Counted from the stretch's first letter, positions 7,678-15,997 are shown. The stretch: 45,640 nt of DNA from Streptomyces sp. WM6386 (GCF_000972385.1 NZ_JXTE01000067.1:1-45640); one strand, 5' to 3'. The notes: generated from the letters alone by a model not told the origin. Program-made: numbers and translations.

Positions 7678-8589
7678 ATGAGCGATCAAGCGGCCATGAG
7701 CGACATCCCTTCGGACGAGGAAGCCGGCGAGGTGCGCCGCTTCTGGGGGCGGCTGGGGCTTCCGGGGCTGATCGACGTGCATACGCACTTCATGCCCGAG
7801 CGGGTCCTGCGCAAGGTCTGGGAGTACTTCGACGCGCTCGGAGAGCTGACCGGCGGCCTGGAGTGGCCGATCACCTACCGGCAGGAGGAGGCGGAACGAG
7901 CGTCGCTGCTGCGGGAGTTCGGTGTACGCGCCTTCACCTCGATGCTCTACCCGCACAAGCCGGGCATGGCCCGGTGGCTGAACGACTGGGCGGCCGACTT
8001 CGCCCGCCGTACGCCCGACTGTCTGCACACCGCCACCCTCTTTCCCGAGCCGGACGCCGAGGCCTACGTCCGCGAGGCCGTCGAGGCGGGCGCGCGGGTC
8101 CTCAAGGCACATGTGCAGGTGGGGGCGTACGACCCGGCCGACGAACTCCTGGACGGGGCCTGGGGGTTGCTGGCGGAGGCCGGGGTCCCCGTCGTCATCC
8201 ACTGCGGCTCCGGGCCGGCGCCCGGCAAGCACACCGGCCCCGAGCCGATCGCCCGGGTGCTGGGGCGCCATCCCCGGCTGCGGCTGATCGTGGCGCACAT
8301 GGGGATGCCCGAGTACGAGGACTTCCTCGGCCTCGCGCAGCGGTACGGGGAGGTGCGGCTGGACACGACGATGGCGTTCACCGACTTCACCGAGGACTTC
8401 ATCCCGTTCCCCCGCCGGGCCCTGCCCCGCCTGACCGACCTCGGCGACCGCATCCTGCTCGGCACCGACTTCCCCAACATCCCCTATCCGTACCTGCACC
8501 AGCTGCATGCCCTGGAGCGGCTGGATCTCGGGGAGGAGTGGCTGCGGCGGGTGTGCCACGACAACGCGGCGGAGTTGTTCGGGCTGTGA
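7678..8589 (+). CDS. Amidohydrolase (ACMSD-like TIM-barrel metal-dependent hydrolase)
   Basis: 303 residues. Metal-site motifs are in the expected order: IDVHTHF near the N-terminus, LKAHVQVG in the middle, VVIHCGSG, VAHMGMPEY, and LLGTDFPNIPYP near the end. These form the full metal ligand set of the amidohydrolase-related (Amidohydro_2) family, which hydrolyses or decarboxylates small ring compounds. The exact substrate is unknown. The ATG at 7678 with GGGCGG upstream was chosen; a GTG at 7669 and an ATG at 7696 are alternatives. It is divergent from the RiPP operon and has its own promoter, so a role in that pathway is possible but not shown. Confidence 0.85.
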   Translation: MSDQAAMSDIPSDEEAGEVRRFWGRLGLPGLIDVHTHFMPERVLRKVWEYFDALGELTGGLEWPITYRQEEAERASLLREFGVRAFTSMLYPHKPGMARWLNDWAADFARRTPDCLHTATLFPEPDAEAYVREAVEAGARVLKAHVQVGAYDPADELLDGAWGLLAEAGVPVVIHCGSGPAPGKHTGPEPIARVLGRHPRLRLIVAHMGMPEYEDFLGLAQRYGEVRLDTTMAFTDFTEDFIPFPRRALPRLTDLGDRILLGTDFPNIPYPYLHQLHALERLDLGEEWLRRVCHDNAAELFGL

Positions 8590-8710
8590 GCCCGCTCGTG
8601 GGGCGGGCCCGAAGAGACGGTCGGCGGGACCCACCCCGCCCTCACCCACTCGACCGGCACGGCATGATCAGGGGTGCACCGGCGGGGACGAGGAGAAGGG
8701 CGGCTGAGCC

Positions 8711-9202
8711 GTGGACGAACGGGAGATCTCGACGGCGAAGGATGCCGCGGACCATGAGCTGGTGCTCGCCTTCGGGCGGCTGCAGGGCGCGGCGAACCGG
8801 CTGGAGTACATCCTGGGGCGGTCCCTGGAGGTGGAGTGCGGGATCAGCCATCTCATGTTCGAGGTGCTGCTCATCCTGGGCCGGGCGGGTGAGCCAGGGC
8901 TGTCGATGCGGGCCGTCGCCCAGGAGCAGGTGCTGACGACCGGCGGCGCCACCCGGCTGGTGGACCGTATGGAGGCGGCGGGCCTGGTCGAGCGGGCCGA
9001 GGATCCCGGTGACCGGCGTGGGCGTCTGGTGCGGCTGACGCCCCGGGGCGAGGAGACCGCGGTCGCCGCCGCACGGGTGCATGTGGAGAACATCCGCCGC
9101 TATTTCGTGGCCCCTCTGCCGGCCGAGGACCGCGAGCGGTTCGCGGAGGATCTGCGCATCCTGAGCCATTCGGCGCGGGACGTCCTCCCCCGCCTGCCCT
9201 GA
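8711..9202 (+). CDS. MarR-family transcriptional regulator
   Basis: 163 residues from a GTG. The winged-helix core is plain: HLMFEVLLILGRAGEPGLSMRAVAQEQVLTTGGATRLVDRMEAAGLVERAEDPGDRRGRLVRL, the typical MarR recognition helix and wing. It ends with helices for dimerisation. MarR proteins repress nearby genes and release DNA on binding small phenolics or on oxidation. It sits upstream of the DsbA-like/MBL/NTF2 genes, with a nested palindrome in the 167-nt gap. It therefore probably controls that operon and perhaps itself (inference). Confidence 0.92.
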   Translation: MDEREISTAKDAADHELVLAFGRLQGAANRLEYILGRSLEVECGISHLMFEVLLILGRAGEPGLSMRAVAQEQVLTTGGATRLVDRMEAAGLVERAEDPGDRRGRLVRLTPRGEETAVAAARVHVENIRRYFVAPLPAEDRERFAEDLRILSHSARDVLPRLP

Positions 9203-9277
9203 CAGCGACGCTCTGAGCTGCGGCCGGGCGCCGGCCTTGCTCTAATGGCCGGAGAGGCACAGGTGTGGCAGCCGTCA

Positions 9278-9324
9278 CACCTGACAGGAAATATCTGACA
9301 CGTCAGTTACTGTTTTGTCAGGTG
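9278..9324. promoter_or_regulatory. Nested palindrome, candidate MarR operator
   Basis: Outer arms CACCTGACA (9278-9286) and TGTCAGGTG (9316-9324) are exact complements. They enclose an inner palindrome CTGAC-AC-GTCAG (9295-9306) with nearly the same centre. The half-site TGTCAG/CTGACA therefore occurs four times in 47 nt, directly upstream of the DsbA-like gene. This is the kind of array a dimeric MarR repressor would occupy. Confidence 0.65.
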
Positions 9325-9369
9325 AATCGCTCGCAACCGGCGGGTGCCACACCCTTGTCGAGGTCTTCC

Positions 9370-9990
9370 ATGCAGCTCGTCTACGTCTTCGACGCCTACT
9401 GCGGCTGGTCCCACGGTTTCTCCGGGACGCTCCACGAGGCGGCTTCCCGCCACCCCGAGCTGCCGGTGGAGGTGGTCTCCGGCGGTCTGTTCACCGGATC
9501 GCGCCGGGTCCCGATCCGCGAGTTCGGCTACGTCCAGGGCGCGAACGCCAAGATCGCCGAGCTGACCGGCGCCGAGTTCGGCGAGGACTACGAGCGGCTG
9601 ATCGCCGACGGCTCGTTCGTCATGGACTCCGAGGCCGCCGCCCGTGGCGTCGCGGCCCTGCGCCAGGTGGCCCCCGACCGCGCGGCGGAGCTGGCCGCGG
9701 CCCTGCAGGACGCCTTCTACGTCGACGGCCTGAGCCTGTCCGACCCGGCCACCTACCGCACGGTGGCCGAGGCGGCCGGGCTGGACGCGGACGCCGTCGT
9801 CGCCGCCTTCGAGGCGCCCGGAACGCGGGCCGCAGCCGAGGCCGACTTCCGCCGCGGCGCCGCACTGGGCGTCACCGGCTTCCCCACCCTCCTGGCGGTC
9901 GACGGCGACTCCATCACCGTGCTGGCCCACGGCCACGCCACCGCCGACGAGATCGACCGGCGACTGGCCACCCTGACCACCACCCGCTGA
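9370..9990 (+). CDS. DsbA-family thioredoxin-fold protein with CGWS site
   Basis: 206 residues. The N-terminus MQLVYVFDAYCGWSHGFSG is a thioredoxin-fold strand plus active site. The site is Cys-Gly-Trp-Ser (Cys11, Ser14), a monothiol variant of CxxC. The helical insert and GVTGFPTLLAVDGD (cis-Pro region) complete a DsbA/FrnE-like fold. There is no signal peptide, so it is cytoplasmic. Proteins of this group act in thiol transfer or glutathione/mycothiol-linked reduction; the substrate is unknown. ATG 9370 was chosen for its GAGG site; the upstream in-frame extension to 9265 crosses the operator. It is first in an operon with MBL-fold and NTF2-like proteins. Confidence 0.85.
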   Translation: MQLVYVFDAYCGWSHGFSGTLHEAASRHPELPVEVVSGGLFTGSRRVPIREFGYVQGANAKIAELTGAEFGEDYERLIADGSFVMDSEAAARGVAALRQVAPDRAAELAAALQDAFYVDGLSLSDPATYRTVAEAAGLDADAVVAAFEAPGTRAAAEADFRRGAALGVTGFPTLLAVDGDSITVLAHGHATADEIDRRLATLTTTR

Positions 9991-10018
9991 ACCCCACCCC
10001 CTCCATGAGGAGCCCCGC

Positions 10019-10828
10019 ATGAGCACGCTCTCCTTCAAGATCCTCGACCTCGACTTCCCGGCCGGCAGCAGGAACAAGACCGCCACCCTCATCACGGGTG
10101 AGACCGAGGCGCTGCTGGTCGACGCCGCCTTCACCCGCGCCGACGGCCATCGCCTGGCCGCCGAGATCCTCGACTCCGGCAAGAAGCTCACCACCGTGTT
10201 CGTCTCCCACGCCGACCCCGACTTCTACTTCGGCGCCGAAGTGATCGCCGACGCCTTCCCCGAGGCGAAGTTCGTGGCCACCCCGATCGTCATCGAGCAC
10301 GTCAAGCACTCCTACGAGGGCAAGCTCAAGGCGTGGGCCGCGCTCGGCCCGAACCTGCCCACCCGCCTGGTCGACCTGACCCCGCTGACCGGCGACGACC
10401 TGACCCTGGAGGGCCACCGCTTCGAGCTCAAGGGCGGCACCGCCGACCTGCCCGACCGCCACTACCTCTGGCAGGCCGAGCACCGCGCCCTCCTCGGCGG
10501 CGTCCTGCTCTTCCAGCAGGAGCACGTCTGGGTCGCCGACACCGCCACCCCCGAGTCCCGCGCCGCCTGGATCAAGCTCCTGGACGAGATGGCCGCCCTC
10601 GACCCCCAGCTCGTCGTCCCCGGCCACCGCCTCCCCGACACCGCCGCCGACGCCAGCGCCATCACCGCCACCCGCGACTACCTCCTCGCCTTCGAGGAGG
10701 AGCTCGGCAAGGCGGCCGACGGTGCCGCGCTGACCGAGGCGCTCATCGCGCGCTACCCCGGCAACGGCATGCTGATCGCCGCCCAGATCGGTGCGAAGGT
10801 CGCCAAGGGCGAGATGAAGTGGGGCTGA
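10019..10828 (+). CDS. MBL-fold metallo-hydrolase-like protein with altered metal motif
   Basis: 269 residues with GAGGAG before the ATG. The metallo-beta-lactamase fold is recognisable: TATLITGETEALLVDAAF near the start, TVFVSHADPDFYFGAEVI at about residues 60-77, and VVPGHRLPD near residue 200. The normal THxHxDH motif is replaced by SHADPDFYFG, so two of the usual zinc ligands are missing or changed. The protein may bind one metal or have lost hydrolysis. It is 28 nt downstream of the DsbA-like gene and 2 nt upstream of the NTF2-like gene. A role in a small-molecule or redox stress response is inferred from the operon. Confidence 0.8.
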   Translation: MSTLSFKILDLDFPAGSRNKTATLITGETEALLVDAAFTRADGHRLAAEILDSGKKLTTVFVSHADPDFYFGAEVIADAFPEAKFVATPIVIEHVKHSYEGKLKAWAALGPNLPTRLVDLTPLTGDDLTLEGHRFELKGGTADLPDRHYLWQAEHRALLGGVLLFQQEHVWVADTATPESRAAWIKLLDEMAALDPQLVVPGHRLPDTAADASAITATRDYLLAFEEELGKAADGAALTEALIARYPGNGMLIAAQIGAKVAKGEMKWG

Positions 10829-10830
10829 CC

Positions 10831-11241
10831 ATGACCGAGTTCGCGGAATCCACCGCGCCCGCGGATGTCGTACGCCGCCAGTACCTGGCCTCCGCCGCCG
10901 GTGACCTGGAAGCCCTGCGCGCCACCCTCGCCCCCGACGTCGAGTGGACGGAGATGGCCGGCTTCCCCCTCGCCGGCACCTACCGCACCCCCGACGGCGT
11001 CACCGCCAACGTCATGGAGAAGCTCGGCCAGGACTGGGACGGCTGGGCCGCCCACGACGACACCTACGTCGTCGACGGCGAGAACGTCGTCGTCCTGGCC
11101 CGCTACACCGCCGTCAACAAGGCCACCGGCAAACCGATCGACGTACGCGTCGCGCACCACTTCGTCGTACGCGGCGGACTCATCGTGCGCTTCGAGCAGT
11201 TCGTGGACACGGCTCTGGTCCGCGAGGCGATGACGGACTGA
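10831..11241 (+). CDS. SnoaL/NTF2-like protein
   Basis: 136 residues. The cone-shaped NTF2 fold signature is visible: VVRRQYLASAAGDLEALRATLAPDVEWTEMAGFPLAGTYRTPDGV, followed by strands ENVVVLARYTAVNKATGKPIDVRVAHHFVVRGGLIVRFEQFVDT. Such proteins are small-molecule isomerases, hydrolases or binding proteins; the activity is unknown. It is the last gene of the marR-dsbA-MBL unit, starting 2 nt after the MBL-fold stop. Confidence 0.85.
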   Translation: MTEFAESTAPADVVRRQYLASAAGDLEALRATLAPDVEWTEMAGFPLAGTYRTPDGVTANVMEKLGQDWDGWAAHDDTYVVDGENVVVLARYTAVNKATGKPIDVRVAHHFVVRGGLIVRFEQFVDTALVREAMTD

Positions 11242-11452
11242 CCGGGACAGGGGCGCCGCCCACGGGGCATCAGGCCCGGGCGGTGTCCGACTCCCCGTAG
11301 GCGTAACTCCGGTCCGTCGCCCGGAACTTGTCGCCACCTGGTCGCCGACTCGGGAGCGGCTCCCGCGACAGGACAGTCACACGCGTCCCGTAGCCTGCAT
11401 GCTCCGAAGTCGCCAGGGGGGGGCGACGTTGGACTCAGGTGATGCGCGGACG

Positions 11453-11527
11453 ATGCGGTTCGGCGTGCTGGGACCGGTCGAGGTGCTGCATGGCAACGTT
11501 GCCCTCGACCTGGGACCCCGCCAGCGC
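11453..11527 (+). pseudogene. N-terminal remnant of an AfsR/SARP-type regulator
   Basis: From the ATG at 11453 the frame reads MRFGVLGPVEVLHGNVALD followed by LGPRQR, the standard opening of SARP/BTAD regulators. It then turns into low-complexity sequence without the expected leucine-rich continuation or any winged helix. The frame itself stays open to 12247 but is antisense to the FrsA-like gene. The 580-nt gap 11242-11822 otherwise shows no convincing gene, so this is a relic left by deletion or recombination. Confidence 0.5.
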
Positions 11528-11822
11528 GGCGGGCCCGACGGCACCGGCTGCGGACGGTACGGGAGCCGGTACCCGATAGCCGGGCGCCGGTTCCAGGGCG
11601 GGCCGCTTGCGGGGAACGCCGAGGCCGGACCACCACAAATCGGCACGTCTGTCCGAGGCTGTGCACCGGGCGGGCCTGGCGGCGCCGGTGACGGGAGCCG
11701 ACAGCCGTCCCGGAGCGGGGGCGGTGGGCTCGGTGACCGACGGGTCGGTGTCCCGCGTTGTTTCGGTCAACTCGCTTGCCTGACAGTCGGTTTGCCTCCA
11801 CCTTTCCGGTGTTCGGTCGTCG

Positions 11823-12905
11823 TCACCGGAACTGTGGGCGGGTCAGGAGCCAGGTCCAGGTCGCTGCCAGGAGGGGCCGTATGTGTTCGGCCGCGCAGTG
11901 GGTGGCGCGCGGGACGATCCAGACCGTGGTGCCGGGGAGGTCGGCGAGGCGTGCGGTGTCGCCGCGGGGGACGAAGTGGTCGTGGGCGCCGTTCACGGCG
12001 AGGAGGGGTACGGCGCTGTCGGTCGGTGCCGGGTCCAGCAGGCCCTGGCGGCGCAGGGAGAAACCGGCGAGCAGGGCGTCGATCTCCCTCGCCTCCGGCA
12101 TGCCGTCCAGGCCGAGCGCGTTGGCGAGGATGCCCGGCATGCCGTACGGCAGCGCGAGCACGTCGACCGGCTCCTCGGGCTCGGCCGCGCCGGTGGGGCC
12201 GCCGATGTCGATCGCCGCGTCGACCACGCCCCGCAGGGCCAGCTTGACCGCCCAGTGCCCGCCGAAACTCAGGCCCAGACAGGCCACGGGCGCGCCGGGG
12301 CGCCACCGCCGTAGCTCCGAGACCAGGCCGGCCAGCAGACGGTCGGCGTCCGGGGTCAGCGGCCCCGGGGCCTCGCCGGTGCCGGGCATGTCGACGCAGA
12401 CCACGAGCAGGCCCGTCGCCAGCGCGGTCGCCATGGCCATACGGTGCAGCTCGACCTTCCAGGTGTCGACACCGCCCGACAGCACCAGCGTCCCGGGACG
12501 GCGGCGTCGGCGGCGGGCCATGAGGTGCACGGGCAGCGAGACCCTCGCACCGTCCAGCGGCACCTCCACGGTCCCCCGGGCGAACCGCACCGGCAGCCGC
12601 CGTCCGCCGGCAGCCCTCGCGTAGGCGGCGCGCTGACGCTCGTACGCCTCCTGTCGTTCCGGTGTGGCCGGCGCGGGAAAGCGGGCCGCGCCCCAGAGTT
12701 GGGCCGCGCGCAGCCACCGCCCCTCGGCCTCCGCCTCGCGGGCCAGGCGTGCCCACACCGGTACCCAGCCGTGCGGGCCGGTGCCCCACATGTCGGTGAT
12801 CCCGGCGCGCGCCCGGGCGACGGTCGGGGCGGGGATGCCCCAGGCGGCGAACTGGCGGGACCGTTCTGCGAAGAGCGCCTCGGGGGCGATGTCGAAGGTG
12901 AACAC
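11823..12905 (-). CDS. FrsA-like alpha/beta hydrolase
   Basis: About 360 residues from a GTG at 12905 (an ATG at 12947 is also possible). The start was chosen because homologues begin near FTFDIAPEALFAERSRQFAAWG. The catalytic triad is visible: nucleophile Ser in CLGLSFGGHWAV, Asp in LLAVNGAHDHFVP, His in PRATHCAAEHI. The N-terminal helical cap (TDMWGTGPHGWVPVWARLA) is typical of FrsA/DUF1100 esterases. Substrate unknown. It is divergent from a TetR gene with only about 50 nt between the starts, which suggests that regulator controls it. Confidence 0.85.
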   Translation of the reverse strand: MFTFDIAPEALFAERSRQFAAWGIPAPTVARARAGITDMWGTGPHGWVPVWARLAREAEAEGRWLRAAQLWGAARFPAPATPERQEAYERQRAAYARAAGGRRLPVRFARGTVEVPLDGARVSLPVHLMARRRRRRPGTLVLSGGVDTWKVELHRMAMATALATGLLVVCVDMPGTGEAPGPLTPDADRLLAGLVSELRRWRPGAPVACLGLSFGGHWAVKLALRGVVDAAIDIGGPTGAAEPEEPVDVLALPYGMPGILANALGLDGMPEAREIDALLAGFSLRRQGLLDPAPTDSAVPLLAVNGAHDHFVPRGDTARLADLPGTTVWIVPRATHCAAEHIRPLLAATWTWLLTRPQFR

Positions 12906-12957
12906 CGCCCTAGAGTGGGCGCGATCCTCCCCCGGAACAACTCGCATTGGACGGGCC

Positions 12958-13572
12958 GTGACCCCACCCGCCACACCGCGTAAAAGGCCACGTCAGGAGC
13001 GGTCCCAGGAGACCTACGACGCGATCGTGGAAGCCGCTGCTCAGCTTTTCGAACGGGACGGCTACACCAGGGCGACCACGAACCACGTCGCCGAGCGCGC
13101 GGGCGTGTCCATCGGCTCGCTCTACCAGTACTTCCCGAACAAGGACGCACTGCTCTACGCCGTCGGCGAGCAGCACATGCGGCACCTGACCGCCGAACTC
13201 GCCTCGCTGGTGGCGGAGTTGCGGCGCGACCTTCCCCCACTCGCCGACTGTGTCCGCGCACTGGTCCGCGGTCTCGCCGCCCCGCACCTGGCCCGCCCCC
13301 GGATGCACCGGCTGCTCTACGACCAGGCCCCGCGCCCGGCGGAGGCCGCGGCTCGGCTTCGGCAGGTGCAGCAGGGGATCGCCGTCGAGGTCGAGTTCCA
13401 TCTGTGGCGGCTGGGCGTCGGCGGCCCCGATCCGGGGCTCACCGCGCTGCTGCTGGTGCAGGGCGTGGAGGCGCAGTTGCACGGCGCCCTGCTCGACCCG
13501 CCGCCCGGGCGCACCGTCGAGGAGGTGATCGGCGCGGTGGAGGCGCTGTGCCTCAAGGCACTGGCGCCCTGA
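12958..13572 (+). CDS. TetR-family transcriptional regulator
   Basis: 204 residues from a GTG at 12958. The HTH is canonical: RSQETYDAIVEAAAQLFERDGYTRATTNHVAERAGVSIGSLYQYFPNKDALLYAV, in the first 70 residues. The C-terminal ligand domain is of the TetR_C type with LVRGLAAPHLARPRMHRLL. It is divergent from the FrsA-like hydrolase, the usual arrangement for a local repressor. Its 3' end lies 36 nt from the convergent trpF. Confidence 0.92.
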   Translation: MTPPATPRKRPRQERSQETYDAIVEAAAQLFERDGYTRATTNHVAERAGVSIGSLYQYFPNKDALLYAVGEQHMRHLTAELASLVAELRRDLPPLADCVRALVRGLAAPHLARPRMHRLLYDQAPRPAEAAARLRQVQQGIAVEVEFHLWRLGVGGPDPGLTALLLVQGVEAQLHGALLDPPPGRTVEEVIGAVEALCLKALAP

Positions 13573-13608
13573 CCTCACCCCGCGCCGGCCGCCCGGCCCC
13601 GTTCGCCG

Positions 13609-14232
13609 TCAGCCCTGCGGCCGGGCCGCCTTGACGAAGGCGGTGATCAGGGCGGGGTCCTTCACGCCGCGGGCGTGTTCCACTCCGCTGGAGACGTCCA
13701 CGCCCCACGGGCTGGTCGCCTCGACGGCCACCCGGACGTTGTCGGGGGTGAGCCCGCCGGCGAGGAGCCACTTCTCGCCGGGGGCGGCGAGGGGCTTGCT
13801 GGACCAGTCCCAGGCGATGCCGGAGCCGGGGACGGGGGCGTCGAGCAGGAGCATGTCCTCGCCGTACTCACCGACGCGAGGCACGGAGTCGCCGAAGGCG
13901 GCGGCGCGGATCAGGGTCCAGTCGCCGGTGGCGAGGTCGGCGTAGTACGCGTGGTCCTCGGGGCCGTGCAGCTGGACGGCCCCGATGCCGGACTCGTCGG
14001 CCATGGCGCGTACGAAGTCCAGGGGCTCCTTGCGGAAGACGCCGACCGTCAGGACGTGCTCGGGCACCCGGCGGCCGAGCCGGAGGGCCGTGGCGGCGTC
14101 GACACGGCGCGGGCTCCGGGAGAAGACGAAGCCGATGGCGTCGGCGCCGGCCTCGACGGCCGTGTCGACGTCCCGCTCGGTCTTCAGGCCGCAGATCTTG
14201 ATGAACAGGGTTTCGCTGGAGTTCTCGCTCAC
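13609..14232 (-). CDS. trpF: Phosphoribosylanthranilate isomerase
   Basis: 207 residues from a GTG at 14232. TrpF motifs are all present: IKICGLKTERDVDTAVEAGADAIGFVF with the catalytic Cys, SRSPR phosphate loop, GAVQLHG, LLLDAPVPGSG with the catalytic Asp, WLLAGGLTPDNV and GVDVSSGVE. The enzyme converts phosphoribosylanthranilate to CdRP in tryptophan synthesis. Most streptomycetes lack a separate trpF and use the bifunctional PriA for both HisA and TrpF reactions. A stand-alone copy away from other trp genes is therefore notable. It may be redundant, horizontally acquired, or serve a tryptophan-derived secondary product outside the window. Confidence 0.9.
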   Translation of the reverse strand: MSENSSETLFIKICGLKTERDVDTAVEAGADAIGFVFSRSPRRVDAATALRLGRRVPEHVLTVGVFRKEPLDFVRAMADESGIGAVQLHGPEDHAYYADLATGDWTLIRAAAFGDSVPRVGEYGEDMLLLDAPVPGSGIAWDWSSKPLAAPGEKWLLAGGLTPDNVRVAVEATSPWGVDVSSGVEHARGVKDPALITAFVKAARPQG

Positions 14233-14304
14233 GGGTCCCAGACTGCCGTATGGCGCACGGAAGGCCCGGATCGGGGACCCGGGCCTCACCCGCGCGACGT
14301 GTCC

Positions 14305-15876
14305 TTACAGCGTGACCTTGGTGCCGCCGATCGTCACGACCAGCGTGCCGTCCGAGGCGATGGACCAGGCCAGGGCGCCGGAGTAGGCGGAGCAGCGGGA
14401 ACCGTTGGTGCCGGACCAGAACTGGTTGGAGCTGTCGGCGTCACCGACGTACCGGTCGGACGATCCGCTGGTGCAGGAGGTGTTGTTGCGGAACACCGAG
14501 GTACCGGCGTCGAAGTTGAAGTTGCGCTCGGTGTTGGCGATGCTCAGGTTGTTCGAGATCGTCATCTTGCCCGGGTTGCTGTTGTAGGTGAACCCGTGCT
14601 TGCCGTTCTCGAAGGCGATGCTGCGCTTCACGACGTGGTTGACCGCGATGTCGTCGCCGCCGAGCTTGTAGCCGTTGCGGTCGCCGTTGCCGGCCGTGGT
14701 GCCGTCGCTGAGGGTGCCGTTGTCGTAGGCGAGGGAGTCCTCGATGGTCACCGGGCCGATGGCACCGGTGTCGGTCTTGGTGTAGAGGTCCCAGCCGTCG
14801 TCGATGTTGTTGTGGGAGACGGCGTACCGGAAGACGTTGCCGCTGCCGGTCGTCAGCTTCGCGGCGAAGCCGTCGGCGTCCTCGCCGTCGGAGTCGGCGT
14901 TGTCGTGCGACTCGGCGCTGAGGATCAGGTTGTTGGCCGGCCACTCGCTGCTGGGGGTGGAGGAGGCGATCCGGCCGAGCTGGAGCCCGGTGTCACGGTT
15001 GTAGCGGGTCACCGTGCGCTCGATGACGTTGTTGCTGCCGCCGACGTAGATCCCGTTGTCACCGGCGCGCTCGACGACGAGCCCCTTGACGTGCCAGTAG
15101 TTGGCGTTCAGCTGGAGCCCGCGGTTGGACGAACTCTCGGTCTGCGCCGAGAAGTTGAGAACGGGCTTCTCACCCGCGTAGGCGGCGAGGGTGGTCCGGG
15201 CGGACGCGGTCCCGTTGCTGCCGGCCGGGATGGTGACCGTCGCGGAGTGGTTGTACGTCCCTCCGCGCAGGTAGATCGTGCCGCCCGAGGACACCTTTCC
15301 GATCGCCGAGGCGAGGGTGGTCGGGGCGTCGATCGTGCCGGCCGCGCCCGCGGTGCCGCTGGGCGAGACGTAGAGCGCGCCGCCCGCGGGAGGTGTGGTG
15401 CCGCCGTCGGGGGTCGTGGCGTCGAGGTAGTCGACGTTGGGCAGGCCATTGGCGGTGGTCGGGGAGAGACGGATGGTGTTGCTGCCCGAACCGACCGGCA
15501 CGGTCAGGGTCTTGGTGGTCCAGCCCGTCCAGGTGCTCGTGCCCTCGAAGGAGGCCGTGCTGACCGTCGTACCGTTCACGATGATGTTCGCCGGCCGGGC
15601 GGTGGTGGTGCCGTTGGCGAAGCGGACGGCCACGGTCGCCGTGCCCGCCGCGGGTGCGGTCACGGTGAACTGGGCGTAGCCGCTGGTGGCGTTCGTGGCG
15701 TTGCAGAAGCCGCTGCCGGAGTAGCCGGTCCAGTCGGACTCGATGGCGCCGGTGCAGACGGCCGGTGACGTCTCGGCCTCGTAGCGGGCGGTGGCGGCCT
15801 GTGCGGTGGGGCCGGACAGGGCGACGAAGGTGCCGCCGAGGAGGGCGGCGCAGGCTATGGCGGGTCTCAGGTGCAT
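14305..15876 (-). CDS. Secreted pectate lyase (PL9-like beta-helix) with CBM35-like module
   Basis: 523 residues. The signal peptide is about residues 1-27 (MHLRPAIACAALLGGTFVA, cut after AQA). Residues 28-150 form a CBM35/CBM6-like sugar-binding module (ARYEAETSPAVCTGA, NATSGYAQFTV, VDYLDA). A short Gly/Pro/Thr linker leads to a right-handed beta-helix. Within it, EDADGFAAKLTTGSGNVFR and NNIDDGWDLYTKTD match the Asp-rich calcium site of PL9 lyases, and NGYKLGGDD carries the likely catalytic Lys. The enzyme should cleave polygalacturonate outside the cell. It has its own promoter and a LacI-type operator upstream, so sugar induction is likely. Confidence 0.88.
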   Translation of the reverse strand: MHLRPAIACAALLGGTFVALSGPTAQAATARYEAETSPAVCTGAIESDWTGYSGSGFCNATNATSGYAQFTVTAPAAGTATVAVRFANGTTTARPANIIVNGTTVSTASFEGTSTWTGWTTKTLTVPVGSGSNTIRLSPTTANGLPNVDYLDATTPDGGTTPPAGGALYVSPSGTAGAAGTIDAPTTLASAIGKVSSGGTIYLRGGTYNHSATVTIPAGSNGTASARTTLAAYAGEKPVLNFSAQTESSSNRGLQLNANYWHVKGLVVERAGDNGIYVGGSNNVIERTVTRYNRDTGLQLGRIASSTPSSEWPANNLILSAESHDNADSDGEDADGFAAKLTTGSGNVFRYAVSHNNIDDGWDLYTKTDTGAIGPVTIEDSLAYDNGTLSDGTTAGNGDRNGYKLGGDDIAVNHVVKRSIAFENGKHGFTYNSNPGKMTISNNLSIANTERNFNFDAGTSVFRNNTSCTSGSSDRYVGDADSSNQFWSGTNGSRCSAYSGALAWSIASDGTLVVTIGGTKVTL

Positions 15877-15948
15877 CGTGGATCTCCATCTCCAGGACGG
15901 TGCGGGTCGTGCCAGAGGGGTGGAGCGGGGGTGCCGAGAGCAGCGCTT

Positions 15949-15962
15949 GGAAAGCGCTTTCC
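15949..15962. promoter_or_regulatory. LacI-family operator upstream of pectate lyase
   Basis: GGAAAGCGCTTTCC is a perfect 14-nt palindrome with the central GC step typical of LacI-type operators. It lies 5 nt downstream of the -10 hexamer of the pectate lyase promoter, over the expected start point, so repressor binding would block transcription. Confidence 0.75.
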
Positions 15963-15967
15963 CCCGG

Positions 15968-15997
15968 AAGGTAGGAGTGCTGGCCTGAGCACGTCAA
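15968..15997 (-). promoter_or_regulatory. Promoter of the pectate lyase gene
   Basis: On the minus strand TTGACG (complement of 15992-15997), an 18-nt spacer and TACCTT (complement of 15968-15973) fit the vegetative consensus. The palindrome at 15949-15962 follows immediately. Confidence 0.65.

Noticed and set aside
14600..15300. Secreted beta-helix protein as a possible phage tail spike
   Set aside because: It has a signal peptide, a CBM35-like module and PL9-type DDGWD and KLGG motifs, and no phage genes are nearby.
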